Shown here piece by piece: positions 33,291-42,848 of a stretch of 64,000 nucleotides of DNA (position 1 is its first letter; each line of letters starts with the position of its first letter). Source of the DNA: DATBGO01 sp963695645 (GTDB lineage: Bacteria > Actinomycetota > Actinomycetes > Streptosporangiales > Streptosporangiaceae); NCBI GenBank assembly GCA_963695645.1, contig CAVOHC010000016.1:1-64000 (forward strand), in the 5' to 3' direction. Made by a program: the position numbers and the translations under genes. The notes under the pieces are model-generated. The model was not told the DNA's origin. It saw only the letters and a list, made by a program, of their open reading frames with translations, and did not search any database.

Positions 33291-34058
33291 ATGGTGACTG
33301 ACGACGAACCATCGGCCATCCCGCCGAAGCTGCCCGCGGAACGGTACGAGTACCTCGTAGAATCGCTCACCGAGCTGGCCAGGACGCTGACTGAGGACGA
33401 GTCGGTCCGCGACACCCTGCAGAGCATCCTCGCGCTCGCACTCCGGGCGGTCCCTGGCTGCCACGCGGCGAGCGTCACGATGCTCGACGAGAAGGGCAAC
33501 CCGAGCACGTTCGCGGCCACCGGCGATGCCACCTACGAGATGGATCGCCGTCAGTACATCCTGCACGACGGCCCGTGCCTCGACGCTGCCCGGCGGATGC
33601 AGGTCAACCGGTGGAATCTCGAAGAAGCCGAACAACGGTGGCCGGATTTCACCAGCCTGGCCAAGGAGATGGGCCTGCGCAGCTACCTGTCGGCTGGCCT
33701 CGGCCTCGCGGGGCGCCGGCTGGGCGCCCTCAATCTGTCCAGCCACGAGACCGACGGTTTCGACAGCCTGGACGAAGGGCTCATCGCGCTGCTCACCGCG
33801 CCTGCCGCGGCCGCCATCGTGGTGATCGGGCGCTATTCCGGGGCCCGTGACCTGGCCGGCCAGCTAGATCAGGCGATGCGGTCCAGGGCGGTGATCGACC
33901 ACGCGATCGGCATCGTCATGGCCGAGTCACATTGCGGCGCCGACACAGCTTTTGCGACGCTGAGCAGGGCCTCGAACAACCGCAACATGAAGCTCCGCGA
34001 TCTTGCTACCGAGATCGTAACCCGAGTCGGCGGCAAGCCGGCCGGTCCGGCGGGCTGA
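33291..34058 (+). CDS. GAF-ANTAR RNA-binding regulator
   Basis: Protein of 255 residues. The GAF domain occupies about residues 20-180 (GCHAASVTMLDEKGNPSTFA, DGPCLDAARRM). A C-terminal ANTAR domain follows: LDQAMRSRAVIDHAIGIVM, DTAFATLSRASNNRNMKLRD. ANTAR domains bind paired RNA hairpins and prevent termination. ATG 33291 follows GGGGGACAGACA. The signal sensed by GAF and the target transcripts are not evident. Confidence 0.92.
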   Translation: MVTDDEPSAIPPKLPAERYEYLVESLTELARTLTEDESVRDTLQSILALALRAVPGCHAASVTMLDEKGNPSTFAATGDATYEMDRRQYILHDGPCLDAARRMQVNRWNLEEAEQRWPDFTSLAKEMGLRSYLSAGLGLAGRRLGALNLSSHETDGFDSLDEGLIALLTAPAAAAIVVIGRYSGARDLAGQLDQAMRSRAVIDHAIGIVMAESHCGADTAFATLSRASNNRNMKLRDLATEIVTRVGGKPAGPAG

Positions 34059-34169
34059 CCCGCGGCAAGTCCCGGTGATCACCGGGCTGCCAAGGGGTGA
34101 CAAACGGGACTCGGGTCCGATGTACTGGCCACACCGGTTCTCATTACCCCAGAGGGTGAGGCACGCATA

Positions 34170-35153
34170 ATGAGCCAGATACCGACCGTCCGGGGCGCCG
34201 TTGATACGGCCGAGCTTGGCCGCACGTACATGCACGAGCACATTTTCGTCCTCACCGGCGAGGTCCAGCAGAACTACCCGCAGGAATGGGGCAGCGAGGA
34301 AGAACGCGTCACCGACGCGGTCACCAGGCTGAAGGCCCTCGCCGCCCAGGGAATCAGCACGATCGTCGATCCGACGGTCGTCGGGCTCGGCCGCTACATC
34401 CCGCGGATCCAGCGCATCGCCGAGCAGGTGCCTGAACTCAACATCATCGTCGCGACCGGTGTCTACACCTACGACACCGTCCCGTTCTTCTTCCACTTCC
34501 GCGGTCCCGCGCTGAACGAGGCACTCGGCACCGAAGTGCCCGATCCGATGGTGGCGATGTTCGTCGGGGATATCACCGAGGGAATAGCCGACACCGGCGT
34601 CAGGGCAGGCATGCTGAAGTGCGCTATCGATGCGCCCGGACTGACCCCGGACGTTGAGCGCATCATGCGCGCCGTCGCGAAGGCGCATCTCCAGACCGGC
34701 ACCCCGATCACCGCGCACACCCACCCGGGGTCCAAGGCAGGACTTGAGGTCAAGCGGGTGATGTGCGACGAAGAAGGCGTGCCACCCGGCCGCGTGATAC
34801 TCGGCCATAGCGGCGATACCACCGACTGCGATCACCTCTCCGAGCTGGCCGAGGCCGGCTTCGTGCTCGGCTTTGACCGGTTCGGCATCACGATCGACGC
34901 GACCTTCGAGGAGCGAGCCGACACGCTGGTGGAGATGTGCCGGCGCGGCTATGCGGGCAGCATCGTGCTGGCCCATGACACGTCCTGCTACATCGACTGG
35001 CTCGACCCGGTGCTCATCGAGGGCATGACGCAGTGGCACTACCTGCACATCGGCGAGGAAGTGCTGCCCTACGCCCGGGAGCACGGCGTGACCGAGGAGC
35101 AGATCACCACCATGCTCGTCGACAACCCGCGCCGCATCTTCGAGGCCCGCTGA
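34170..35153 (+). CDS. Phosphotriesterase-family hydrolase (PLL-like)
   Basis: Protein of 327 residues, amidohydrolase barrel. Metal residues: TYMHEHIF (HxH), LKCAID (carboxylated Lys), TAHTHPGS, LGHSGD and LAHDTSC. The pattern resembles phosphotriesterase-like lactonases, which open homoserine or other lactones with weak paraoxonase activity. Start ATG 34170 has only a poor ribosome site (GAGGGTGAGG, far upstream). No operon partner is close on this strand. Confidence 0.88.
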   Translation: MSQIPTVRGAVDTAELGRTYMHEHIFVLTGEVQQNYPQEWGSEEERVTDAVTRLKALAAQGISTIVDPTVVGLGRYIPRIQRIAEQVPELNIIVATGVYTYDTVPFFFHFRGPALNEALGTEVPDPMVAMFVGDITEGIADTGVRAGMLKCAIDAPGLTPDVERIMRAVAKAHLQTGTPITAHTHPGSKAGLEVKRVMCDEEGVPPGRVILGHSGDTTDCDHLSELAEAGFVLGFDRFGITIDATFEERADTLVEMCRRGYAGSIVLAHDTSCYIDWLDPVLIEGMTQWHYLHIGEEVLPYAREHGVTEEQITTMLVDNPRRIFEAR

Positions 35154-35238
35154 TCCATAGGCCAGCCACGACGGCGAGCGGGAGGCCGACGTCATCGAGC
35201 GCATGACCGTCGTGGAGATCAACGCGTGCCGGCGGAGC

Positions 35239-36852
35239 TCAGGCGCGGGAGCGGCGCCAGCGGGCGGCACGCCGGTCGGCGGCGATCTGCCGGACGACGT
35301 TGCGGCCCGGAATCCCGGTGACGCCGCCGCCGCCGTGGGTGGCCGAACCGGCCTGGTAGAGCCCGCGCACCGGGGTGCGCAGGTCCGCGTAGCCTGCCGC
35401 GGGCCTGGCGTGGAACATCTGCCCGAGGCTGAGCTCGCCGTGGAAGATGTTGCCGCCGACCAGCCCGTACTCCTCCTGCATCTGGTGCGGGCCGATCACC
35501 TGCCGGTGCAGCACCGACTCGGTGAAGCCGGGCGCGACCGTCTCCACCCTGGCGATCGCCCGGTCGGCATAAGCGGCAAGCGCCGCCGCATCCGGCTTGC
35601 CGGCGTACGTGTGCGGCACCCACTGGGTGAACATCGACATGACATGCTTGCCCGGCGGGGCGAGCGAGTCGTCGAACACGCTCGGGATGCAGATGTCAGC
35701 GAACGGCGCGGCTGACGGCACGCCGGACACCGCTTGCTGGTAGGCGTTCTCCACGTCGTCAAGGCTCTCGGCCAGCACGATCGTGCCACCGTATACCTGG
35801 GGGTCGGCGTCGGGATGGCTGGCGAACACCGGCAGCCTGTCCAGCGCAAGGTTGATCTTCACGGTGCCGCTGCGCGTCTGCCAGCCGCGGATGTCGGCAA
35901 GAAAGGCCGGTGGCAGCTCGCCGGGGTCGAGCAGCCGCATAAACGATATCTGCGGGTGCGCCGTCGTGACCACGGTGGTCGCGTCCACCTCTTCGCCATT
36001 GGACAGCGTCACGCCGGTCACCCGGCCCCCACTGGCCCTGATCCTGGCGACCTCAGCGCCGGTGCGCAGTTCGGCGCCATACGAGCGGGCCGCCCCGGCC
36101 AGTGCCGCGCTGAGGCCGCCCATCCCGCCGCGCGGGAAACCCCATCCCCCGGCCTGTCCGTCGACACCGCCGACGTGATGATGCAGCATCACGTAGGCGG
36201 TGCCCGCCGACCGCGGCCCCGCCCAGGTCCCGATCACCCCGGACACCGACAGCAGGCCGAGCATCGCGTCGCTGGAGAAGTAGCGCTCGATCAGGTCGGC
36301 GATGCTCCCGGTGAGCAGCCTAGTGACGTCGACGGTCCCCCGCACGTCGAGTTTGCGAAGGTGCCGCAGCAGCAGGCCCTGCCGCCACAGGTCCGGCGGC
36401 CGCCGCGAGCCGAGCCGCGGCGGGATCTCGTCAAGCAGCGGCCCGAGGATCGCGCCGATGCCTGCCAGGTGCGCTTCATACTCGTCGTAGGCGGCGGCGT
36501 CCCGCGCGGAGAACTTGGCGATCTCGCCGCGGCGCTGCGCGGGGTCGTGCGGCAGCTGCAGATACCGTCCGTCGGCGCGGGGCGCGAAATACGGGCCCTG
36601 CGGGAAGACGTGATAGCCGTGGCTGGCTAGCCGCAGATCACGGACCACCCCGGGCGGCAGCAGCGAGACCACATACGACAACGAGGTCACCGTGTAACCG
36701 GGCCCGAACGGCTGCTCGCTCACTGCCGCGCCGCCCAGCACCTCGCGCCGCTCGCAGACCAGCGTGCTCAGCCCGCTGCGCGCGAGATAGGCGGCCGCTA
36801 CCAGCCCGTTGTGCCCGCCGCCGACGATCACTACATCCCGGCTAGCCGTCAT
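35239..36852 (-). CDS. FAD-dependent phytoene dehydrogenase-like oxidoreductase
   Basis: Protein of 537 residues. The dinucleotide-binding motif is VVIVGGGHNGLVAAAYLARS. The family motifs GGWGFPRGGMGGLSAALA and the C-terminal FAD site LYQAGSATHGGGGVTGIPG are clear. It is nearer to PYROXD2-type proteins than to carotenoid desaturases, and no crt genes are near. ATG 36852 is divergent from the aldo/keto reductase with 105 bp between. The substrate is unknown. Confidence 0.88.
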   Translation of the reverse strand: MTASRDVVIVGGGHNGLVAAAYLARSGLSTLVCERREVLGGAAVSEQPFGPGYTVTSLSYVVSLLPPGVVRDLRLASHGYHVFPQGPYFAPRADGRYLQLPHDPAQRRGEIAKFSARDAAAYDEYEAHLAGIGAILGPLLDEIPPRLGSRRPPDLWRQGLLLRHLRKLDVRGTVDVTRLLTGSIADLIERYFSSDAMLGLLSVSGVIGTWAGPRSAGTAYVMLHHHVGGVDGQAGGWGFPRGGMGGLSAALAGAARSYGAELRTGAEVARIRASGGRVTGVTLSNGEEVDATTVVTTAHPQISFMRLLDPGELPPAFLADIRGWQTRSGTVKINLALDRLPVFASHPDADPQVYGGTIVLAESLDDVENAYQQAVSGVPSAAPFADICIPSVFDDSLAPPGKHVMSMFTQWVPHTYAGKPDAAALAAYADRAIARVETVAPGFTESVLHRQVIGPHQMQEEYGLVGGNIFHGELSLGQMFHARPAAGYADLRTPVRGLYQAGSATHGGGGVTGIPGRNVVRQIAADRRAARWRRSRA

Positions 36853-36957
36853 GCAGCGCTACCCCTCCTCATCAGCCAGGGACCACTATCCTTCTCGTCA
36901 GCCAGCGACGGCATCGCGCAGCGCCCCGGTGTAGCGTCCTGGTATAAGGATGAAATC

Positions 36958-37929
36958 ATGCGCTATCTCGACATCGACACGCCCACCAGGATTTCGAAGA
37001 TCGGCCTGGGCACCTGGCAGTTCGGCTCCAGGGAATGGGGATACGGCCAGCCCTACGCCGAGCAGGCGGCCCGCGCCATCGTCCGCCGCTCCCTCGAGCT
37101 CGGCGTCACCCTCTTCGACACTGCCGAGATCTACGGTTTCGGGCGCAGCGAGCAGATCCTCGGCCGCGCCCTCGGCGAGGACCTGACGTCGGTTTTCCTC
37201 GCCACCAAGATCTTCCCGCTGGTCCCGGTGGCCCCGGTGGTCGAGCAGCGCGCCGTGGCCAGCGCGAACCGGCTCGGGGCTCATCGGCTCGACCTCTACC
37301 AGGTCCATCAGCCGAACCCGGTGGTCCGCGACGGTACGATCATGCGCGGCATGCGGGCGCTGCAGCGAGTCGGGCTGGTCGGCGAGGTCGGCGTCAGCAA
37401 CTACTCCCTGCAGCGCTGGCGGCAGGCCGAGGACGCGCTGGGCAGCCGGGTGCTGAGCAACCAGGTCCGCTACAGCCTCGTCACCCGCTCGCCGGAGCAG
37501 GACCTGCTGCCGTTCGCGCAGGAGCAGGGCCGGATCGTGATTGCCTACAGCCCGCTGGAGCAGGGATTGCTGTCGGGCAGCTATCACCGGGCCAACCGGC
37601 CGGTGAACCGGGTCCGGGCCGCTAACCCGCTCTTCCTCCCGGAGAACCTCGAGCGGGCCAGTGACCTGATCGCGACGCTCCGCGAGGTGGCCAGCGCCCA
37701 TTCGGTCACCCCGGCGCAGGTCGCGCTGGCCTGGGTGATCAGGCACCCGGCGGTGACCGCCATTCCGGGCGCGTCCGGTGTCGAGCAGCTGGAAAGCAAC
37801 GCCGCCGCGGCGGAGATCGACCTGACCGATGACCAGTACGAGGCGCTGGGGGCCGCTTCGGCCCGGTTCCGGCCGGTCGGCGGGCCGGCCGCGTTCGCCG
37901 GCCTGGTCAGGTCCAGGTTCGGCCGCTGA
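36958..37929 (+). CDS. Aldo/keto reductase
   Basis: Protein of 323 residues with the AKR barrel. The catalytic tetrad is visible as FDTAEIYGFG (Asp, Tyr), FLATKIF (Lys) and LYQVHQPNP (His). IAYSPLEQGLLSG and the NADPH site IPGASGVEQLESN complete it. ATG 36958 follows AAGGATGAAATC; an upstream start at 36811 would overlap the divergent gene. It reduces aldehydes or ketones with NADPH. Confidence 0.92.
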   Translation: MRYLDIDTPTRISKIGLGTWQFGSREWGYGQPYAEQAARAIVRRSLELGVTLFDTAEIYGFGRSEQILGRALGEDLTSVFLATKIFPLVPVAPVVEQRAVASANRLGAHRLDLYQVHQPNPVVRDGTIMRGMRALQRVGLVGEVGVSNYSLQRWRQAEDALGSRVLSNQVRYSLVTRSPEQDLLPFAQEQGRIVIAYSPLEQGLLSGSYHRANRPVNRVRAANPLFLPENLERASDLIATLREVASAHSVTPAQVALAWVIRHPAVTAIPGASGVEQLESNAAAAEIDLTDDQYEALGAASARFRPVGGPAAFAGLVRSRFGR

Positions 37930-37949
37930 CGCCGACCACATCACTGTTC

Positions 37950-38003
37950 CATGATCGTGGTTATTTCGTGGGGCCGGGACCCCACCAAATAACCACGATC
38001 ATG
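37950..38003. terminator. 24-bp-stem hairpin between convergent genes
   Basis: Left arm 37950-37973 and right arm 37980-38003 pair along 24 bp with one mismatch and a 6-nt loop (CCGGGA). The core GTGGGG/CCCCAC also occurs in a related hairpin at 63166-63219. Both lie between two convergent genes, so a two-way terminator or a small palindromic repeat family is likely. The A/T outer stem has no U-run. Confidence 0.8.
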
Positions 38004-38059
38004 AAAGCGGGTCCGGTGGAGCGCTGGCAGGCGCGGACGAGCGGCCCGGTGGCCCGGCG

Positions 38060-40558
38060 CTAGAGCTGGCCGACGTCGGTGACGCGCACGACGGCCACGC
38101 CCGCCTCGTCCGAGGCGGCCAGGTCGATCTCCGCGCTGATGCCCCAGTCGTGGTCGCCGGCCGGGTCGTCGAAGATCTGCCGCACCGACCAGTGGCCGGG
38201 CTGCTGGCTGATGATCAGCATCCCCGGGCCCCGCGCGTCCGCTCCGGTGCCGATGTCGTCGTGCTCATCGAAGTACGGCTCTAGCGCGTCGGCCCAGGCG
38301 CCGGCGTCCCAGCCCGCGTCGGCGTCCAGCTCGCCCAGGTCGTCGTAGCGCTGCAGCGCCGCCAGCTCGACCCGCCGGAACAGCGCGTTGCGGACCAGCA
38401 CGCGGAACGCCCGCACGTTGCCGGTCACCGCCGGCGGCCGCTCGTCCAGGTCGGCGGCAGTGACCTCCGCCGGGTTGCGCAGCCGCTCCCACTCGTCGAT
38501 CAGGCTGGAGTCGACCTGCCGGACCAGCTCGCCCAGCCATTCGGTCAGGTCGGCCAGTTCCTCGGTCCTGGCCTCCTCGGGCACGGTCTGCCGCAGCGCC
38601 TTGAACGCGTCGGCCAGGTAGCGCAGCACCAGCCCCTCGGAGCGGGCCAGGCCGTAATAACCGACGTACTCGACGAAGGTCATCGCCCGCTCGAACATGT
38701 CCCGCGCCACCGACTTGGGCCGCAGCTCGTGGTCGGCGACCCACGGGTGGCCGCGCCGGTACATGTTGTAGGCAGCCTCGAGCAGGTCGGCGAGCGGCCG
38801 CGGGTAGGTGACCGAGTCCAGCAGCTCTAGCCGCTCCTCGTATTCGATGCCATCGGCCTTCATCTGTGCCACCGCCTCGCCACGCGCCTTGAACAGCTGC
38901 GCGGAAAGGACCTGGCGCGGGTCCTCCAGGGTCGCCTCGATGATCGACAGCACCTCAAGCGGGTACTCAAGCGAGTCCCGGTCCAGCAGTCCGATGGCAG
39001 CCAGCGCCAGCGGCGACAGCGGCTGGTTGAGCGCGAAGTCGTCCTGCAGGTCCACGGTCAGCCGCCAGCGGCGCCCCTCGGCGTCGGGTTCGGCCAGCCG
39101 CTCGACCACCCCGCCGGCCACCAGCGCGCGGTAAATGGCGAAGGCCCGGCGGATGTGCCGGCGCTGCGCCGCGGGCTCCTCGTCGTTATCGGTCAGCAGG
39201 TGGCGCATGGCAGCGAAGGCGTCGCCGGGGCGGCTGATCACGCCGAGCAGCATCGCGTGGCTGACCTTGAAACTCGACCGCAGCGGCTCGGGCTCGGAGG
39301 CGACCAGCCGCTCGAAGGTCGGCTTCCCCCAGGAGACAAACCGGTCCGGTGGCTTCTTCCGCACCACCTTGCGCCGCTTCTTGGGATCGTCCCCGGCCTT
39401 GGCCAGCGCCCGCTCGTTCTCCACCACGTGCTCGGGCGCCTGCACCACCACGTATCCCATGGTGTCGAAACCAGCCCGGCCGGCCCGCCCGGCGATCTGG
39501 TGGAACTCGCGGGCCTGCAGCAGCCGGGTGGTGCTGCCGTCGTACTTGGACAGCGCGGTGAACACCACGGTGCGGATCGGCACGTTGATGCCGACGCCCA
39601 GGGTGTCGGTGCCGCAGATGACCTTCAGGAGCCCGGCCTGGGCCAGCGTCTCGACCAGCCGCCGGTACCTGGGCAGCATCCCGGCGTGGTGGACCCCGAT
39701 GCCGTGCCGGACCAGCCTCGACAGCGTCTTGCCGAACCCGGCGGTGAACCTGAAGTTGCCGATCAGCTCGGCGATCGCGTCCTTCTCCGTGCGGGTGCAG
39801 ACGTTGATGCTCATCAGCGCCTGAGCCTGCTCAATCGCCGCCGCCTGGGTGAAGTGCACGATGTAGACCGGCGCCTGCCGGGTAGCGAGCAGCTCCTCGA
39901 GCGTCTCGTGCAGCGGGGTGAGCACGAAGGAGAAGACCAGGGGCACCGGGCGCTCCGCCGATCGGACGACCGCGGTCGGTGCTCCGGTCCGCCTGGTCAG
40001 GTCATTTTCGAAGCGGGTGACGTCGCCCAGTGTCGCCGACATGAGCACGAACTGCGCCTGGGGCAGCTCGATGAGCGGCACCTGCCAGGCCCAGCCGCGG
40101 TCCGGATCGGCGTAGTAATGAAATTCGTCCATCACTACCTGGCCGACGTCGGCGCCCTGGCCCTCCCGCAGCGCGATGCTGGCCAGGACCTCGGCGGTGC
40201 AGCAGATGATCGGCGCGGTGGCGTTGACGCTGGCGTCACCGGTCATCATGCCGATGTTGTCCGGGCCGAACATCTCGCACAGCGCGAAGAACTTCTCCGA
40301 CACCAGGGCCTTGATCGGCGCGGTGTAGAAACTCCGCCGCCCGCGCGCCAGCGCCGCGAAATGCGCGCCGGCCGCGACCAGGCTCTTGCCCGACCCGGTC
40401 GGCGTGCTAAGGATCACGTTCGCACCCGACACGATCTCGATCAGCGCCTCTTCCTGATGCGGGTAAAGCTCGAGGCCACGGTCCGCCGCCCAGCTCGCGA
40501 AGGCATCAAAGACGGGGTCAGGGGCGGCGGTGTGCGGCAGCAGGTCGGTCAGCGTCAT
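38060..40558 (-). CDS. DEAD/DEAH-box helicase with DUF3516
   Basis: Protein of 832 residues. Helicase motifs: STPTGSGKSLVAAGAHF (I), VVMDEFHYYADPDRG (II), FVLMSATLGD (III), TDTLGVGINVPIR and QIAGRAGRAGFDTMGY (VI). A long C-terminal DUF3516 region follows, with PRPLADLLEAAYNMYRRGHP and SQQPGHWSVRQIFDDP. It is of the Ski2-like type and probably handles RNA. ATG 40558 (MTLTDLLPHT) is chosen; the frame extends upstream only through the 19-bp repeat array. Confidence 0.9.
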   Translation of the reverse strand: MTLTDLLPHTAAPDPVFDAFASWAADRGLELYPHQEEALIEIVSGANVILSTPTGSGKSLVAAGAHFAALARGRRSFYTAPIKALVSEKFFALCEMFGPDNIGMMTGDASVNATAPIICCTAEVLASIALREGQGADVGQVVMDEFHYYADPDRGWAWQVPLIELPQAQFVLMSATLGDVTRFENDLTRRTGAPTAVVRSAERPVPLVFSFVLTPLHETLEELLATRQAPVYIVHFTQAAAIEQAQALMSINVCTRTEKDAIAELIGNFRFTAGFGKTLSRLVRHGIGVHHAGMLPRYRRLVETLAQAGLLKVICGTDTLGVGINVPIRTVVFTALSKYDGSTTRLLQAREFHQIAGRAGRAGFDTMGYVVVQAPEHVVENERALAKAGDDPKKRRKVVRKKPPDRFVSWGKPTFERLVASEPEPLRSSFKVSHAMLLGVISRPGDAFAAMRHLLTDNDEEPAAQRRHIRRAFAIYRALVAGGVVERLAEPDAEGRRWRLTVDLQDDFALNQPLSPLALAAIGLLDRDSLEYPLEVLSIIEATLEDPRQVLSAQLFKARGEAVAQMKADGIEYEERLELLDSVTYPRPLADLLEAAYNMYRRGHPWVADHELRPKSVARDMFERAMTFVEYVGYYGLARSEGLVLRYLADAFKALRQTVPEEARTEELADLTEWLGELVRQVDSSLIDEWERLRNPAEVTAADLDERPPAVTGNVRAFRVLVRNALFRRVELAALQRYDDLGELDADAGWDAGAWADALEPYFDEHDDIGTGADARGPGMLIISQQPGHWSVRQIFDDPAGDHDWGISAEIDLAASDEAGVAVVRVTDVGQL

Positions 40559-40632
40559 GGTCCATCCATCATGCCCGCACCGCCGGGCTCCCCCGGCCAG
40601 CCGCCCCCGCCAGGCCTCGCCGCAGCGGCGCG

Positions 40633-40785
40633 GCCCACCAAGCACGGCGCAGCCCACCAAGCACGGCGCGGGCCGTCCAAGCACAGCGCAGCCCACCAAG
40701 CACAGCGCAGCCCACCAAGCACAGCGCAGCCCATCAAGCACAGCGCAGCCCGTCAAGCACAGCGCAGCCCGTAGAGCACGGTAAG
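40633..40785. repeat. 19-bp tandem repeat, eight copies
   Basis: Unit gcccaccaagcacagcgca, with variants, starts at 40633, 40652, 40672, 40691, 40710, 40729, 40748 and 40767 (one unit is 20 bp). It lies about 75 bp upstream of the helicase start, in the promoter-side gap between divergent genes. The rest of 40559-40876 shows no gene. Confidence 0.9.
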
Positions 40786-40876
40786 GAAAGCTTCAGCGAG
40801 CGCCCAGTCGGCCTGCAGGTCGACTTCCTACGCTCGGGGACCTGACGGGATGGGCTGACGAGGAAGGGCCGGGACC

Positions 40877-42045
40877 GTGGGTGAGAATGTGGCCATCTCG
40901 TACCGGGGAGCACGCTACGAGATCGGACGAGGGCAAGGCTTCTACGGGATCTGGGTCGCGGGTATGCCGCGGTCACAGCCAGTCGAGTGGTGGCCAGATA
41001 CTCCGGAGGGCTGGCACCGAGCGTGGTCCAGGTTCCTGGGGATCGAGGCGCCAGGCACGATAGTCGCGGTCGGCCAGGGCACTCCCCAGGCCGGCCCGCC
41101 GCCCCGGCCGGCCGGCCGGGCGCACCTGCTGTCATCGCGGCCGCGCTGCTCGGCATCGGTGTCGTCTGCGGGATCGTGGGGCTCTTCCCCCATTATCTCG
41201 CCGGGGCGAGCCTAGCCAAGCAGCCGGCCGAGCTCGTCCCTCATGTGATCTACTTCGCCGTCTGGGGCGCGAGCGCCCTGCTCATCCTGCTCGGCGGCGC
41301 CCGCCTGCGGGTGGGTGCGATGCTCGGGCTTGGGGCGAGCATCGTCACGTTCGGCCTCTTCTTCGCCGACGCAGGCGAGGCGATCGCCGGAGGTGCGGAT
41401 GTCATGGGCGCGGGCCTCGCGCTCGGGCTCGCCGGCTGGCTCGCTTGCGCGGCCGGTTCCGCGGTCGCATTCAGGCTCCGGCCGGCCGGGGCGCCGGCCA
41501 GGCCGCACGGTCACGAGCAGGGCCTGGTCCTGGCGCTGGCGCTGGCCGCGCTCGGCGCAGCGGTCGCGTTCGCCCCGTCGTGGGACAGCTACCTCCTGCG
41601 GACGTCGGCCGGGACCACGCAGTCGCTGACTGCGGGCAACGCCTTCGCGAACCCGGCGCCGGTGATCGCCGGGGACGTCGCCGTCATGGTGGCGCTGATC
41701 GCGGTGGTCGTGCTGGCGGCCCTGTGGCGCCCGGTCCGCGAGGGCGTGGCGTTGCTTGCCGGTGCCATCATCCCGATGGCGGCTCAGGGAATCTCGGCGC
41801 TCGTCCAGGCCGGCGAGGCTACCTCACCGATCCAGTTCGGCATCTCGCCGGCCCAGGCTGCTCAGGCCGGCCTCACGATCAGACCGGGTCTCACTCCGGA
41901 GTTCTGGATCTACTGTGCCTTCGTCGTAGCGCTCGCCGTGCTGACGTGCGCGCGCCTGCTCAGCCAGCCCCGACCGGTCGCGCACAGCGGGTCACCACGT
42001 CCCATCGCGGCGATCTCCGTATCCTCGGCCCGGCCCTCCGATTGA
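40877..42045 (+). pseudogene. Membrane protein split by a frameshift at a CCGG repeat
   Basis: The 5' part (from GTG 40877: MGENVAISYRGARYEIGRG, FYGIWVAGMP, WWPDTPEGWHRAWSRF) is in one frame up to about 41100. The 3' part, with several membrane helices (IAAALLGIGVVCGIVGLFPH and more), is in another frame to the stop at 42045. In actinomycetes these parts belong to one protein. The junction is four tandem CCGG units (41104-41119); one more CCGG, or +1 nt, would restore a single protein of about 390 residues. It may be a real mutation, slipped-strand variation or a sequence error. Confidence 0.65.
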
Positions 42046-42066
42046 CCGTGCGCCGAAGCTGCCCGC

Positions 42067-42792
42067 TCAGGACTCCGGCGGCTTAGCGTGCCGGGCCGGG
42101 AGGTAGCGCTGGAGGAACTCCTCGGTGCGCTGCCACGCCCTGGCGGCAGGCTCGGGCGCGTGGAACATCGGTGCCATCCGGTTGTGGAAGGCGTGCCCAG
42201 CGTCCTCCTCGACGTGGATTTCGGCGCCCGGATGGTCCGCGACCGCAACTTCAACCCGTCTGACCTGCTCGCGCGGAATATAGGGATCGGCACCCCCGTA
42301 CTGGAACTGCACCGGGGCCCGGATCTGCACCAGGATGTCCAGGTTGTCATGGACGGCCGAGCCGTAGTAGGAGACCACGGCGTCCAGCTCTGCCTGTGCC
42401 GCCAGGAAGTAGGCGATGGAACCGCCGAGGCAGACTCCGATGACCCCGGTGCCGCCCTCGACCTCAGGCAACGCCGCCAGGGTCCGCAATGCGGCCCCGG
42501 CGTCGGCCACGCCCGCGGCGAAGTCGAACCGCGATGACAGGTCCAGCGACTCGGTCAGGCCCTCCTGGTCGTGGTCGGCGCGGTGGCCTGGCTTGAGCCG
42601 CCAGAACAGATCCGGTGCCGCGACCACGTAGCCGAGACCGGCCAGGTCTTCGGCTACGGCCTCGATGTAGTCGCTGACGCCGAATATTTCCTGGAGAAGT
42701 AGCAGGCCAGGGCCGGTGCCGCCGTCCGGCAGCCAAACCGTGAGGTCGAACGGCCCTTCCGGGGTCTGGACGGACTCGACACGCGACGACAT
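42067..42792 (-). CDS. Dienelactone hydrolase family protein
   Basis: Protein of 241 residues, alpha/beta hydrolase. Family triad: GVCLGGSIAYFLA (Cys nucleophile), an Asp in YGGADPYIP and a His in EEDAGHAFHNRM; LLLQEIFGVSDYIEAVAEDL holds the supporting Glu. ATG 42792 has CAAGGAGGCGGTT just upstream. It opens dienelactones or similar esters. The upstream 11-bp repeats (42805-42848) may be its control region. Confidence 0.92.
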   Translation of the reverse strand: MSSRVESVQTPEGPFDLTVWLPDGGTGPGLLLLQEIFGVSDYIEAVAEDLAGLGYVVAAPDLFWRLKPGHRADHDQEGLTESLDLSSRFDFAAGVADAGAALRTLAALPEVEGGTGVIGVCLGGSIAYFLAAQAELDAVVSYYGSAVHDNLDILVQIRAPVQFQYGGADPYIPREQVRRVEVAVADHPGAEIHVEEDAGHAFHNRMAPMFHAPEPAARAWQRTEEFLQRYLPARHAKPPES

Positions 42793-42804
42793 AACCGCCT
42801 CCTT

Positions 42805-42848
42805 GCTAATCCAGGGCTAAGCCAGAGCTAACCCGGAGCTAATCCAGG
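42805..42848. repeat. 11-bp tandem repeat, four copies
   Basis: Units gctaatccagg, gctaagccaga, gctaacccgga, gctaatccagg in exact 11-bp steps, one DNA helical turn. They begin 12 bp upstream of the dienelactone hydrolase start and could be stacked regulator sites. Confidence 0.85.
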
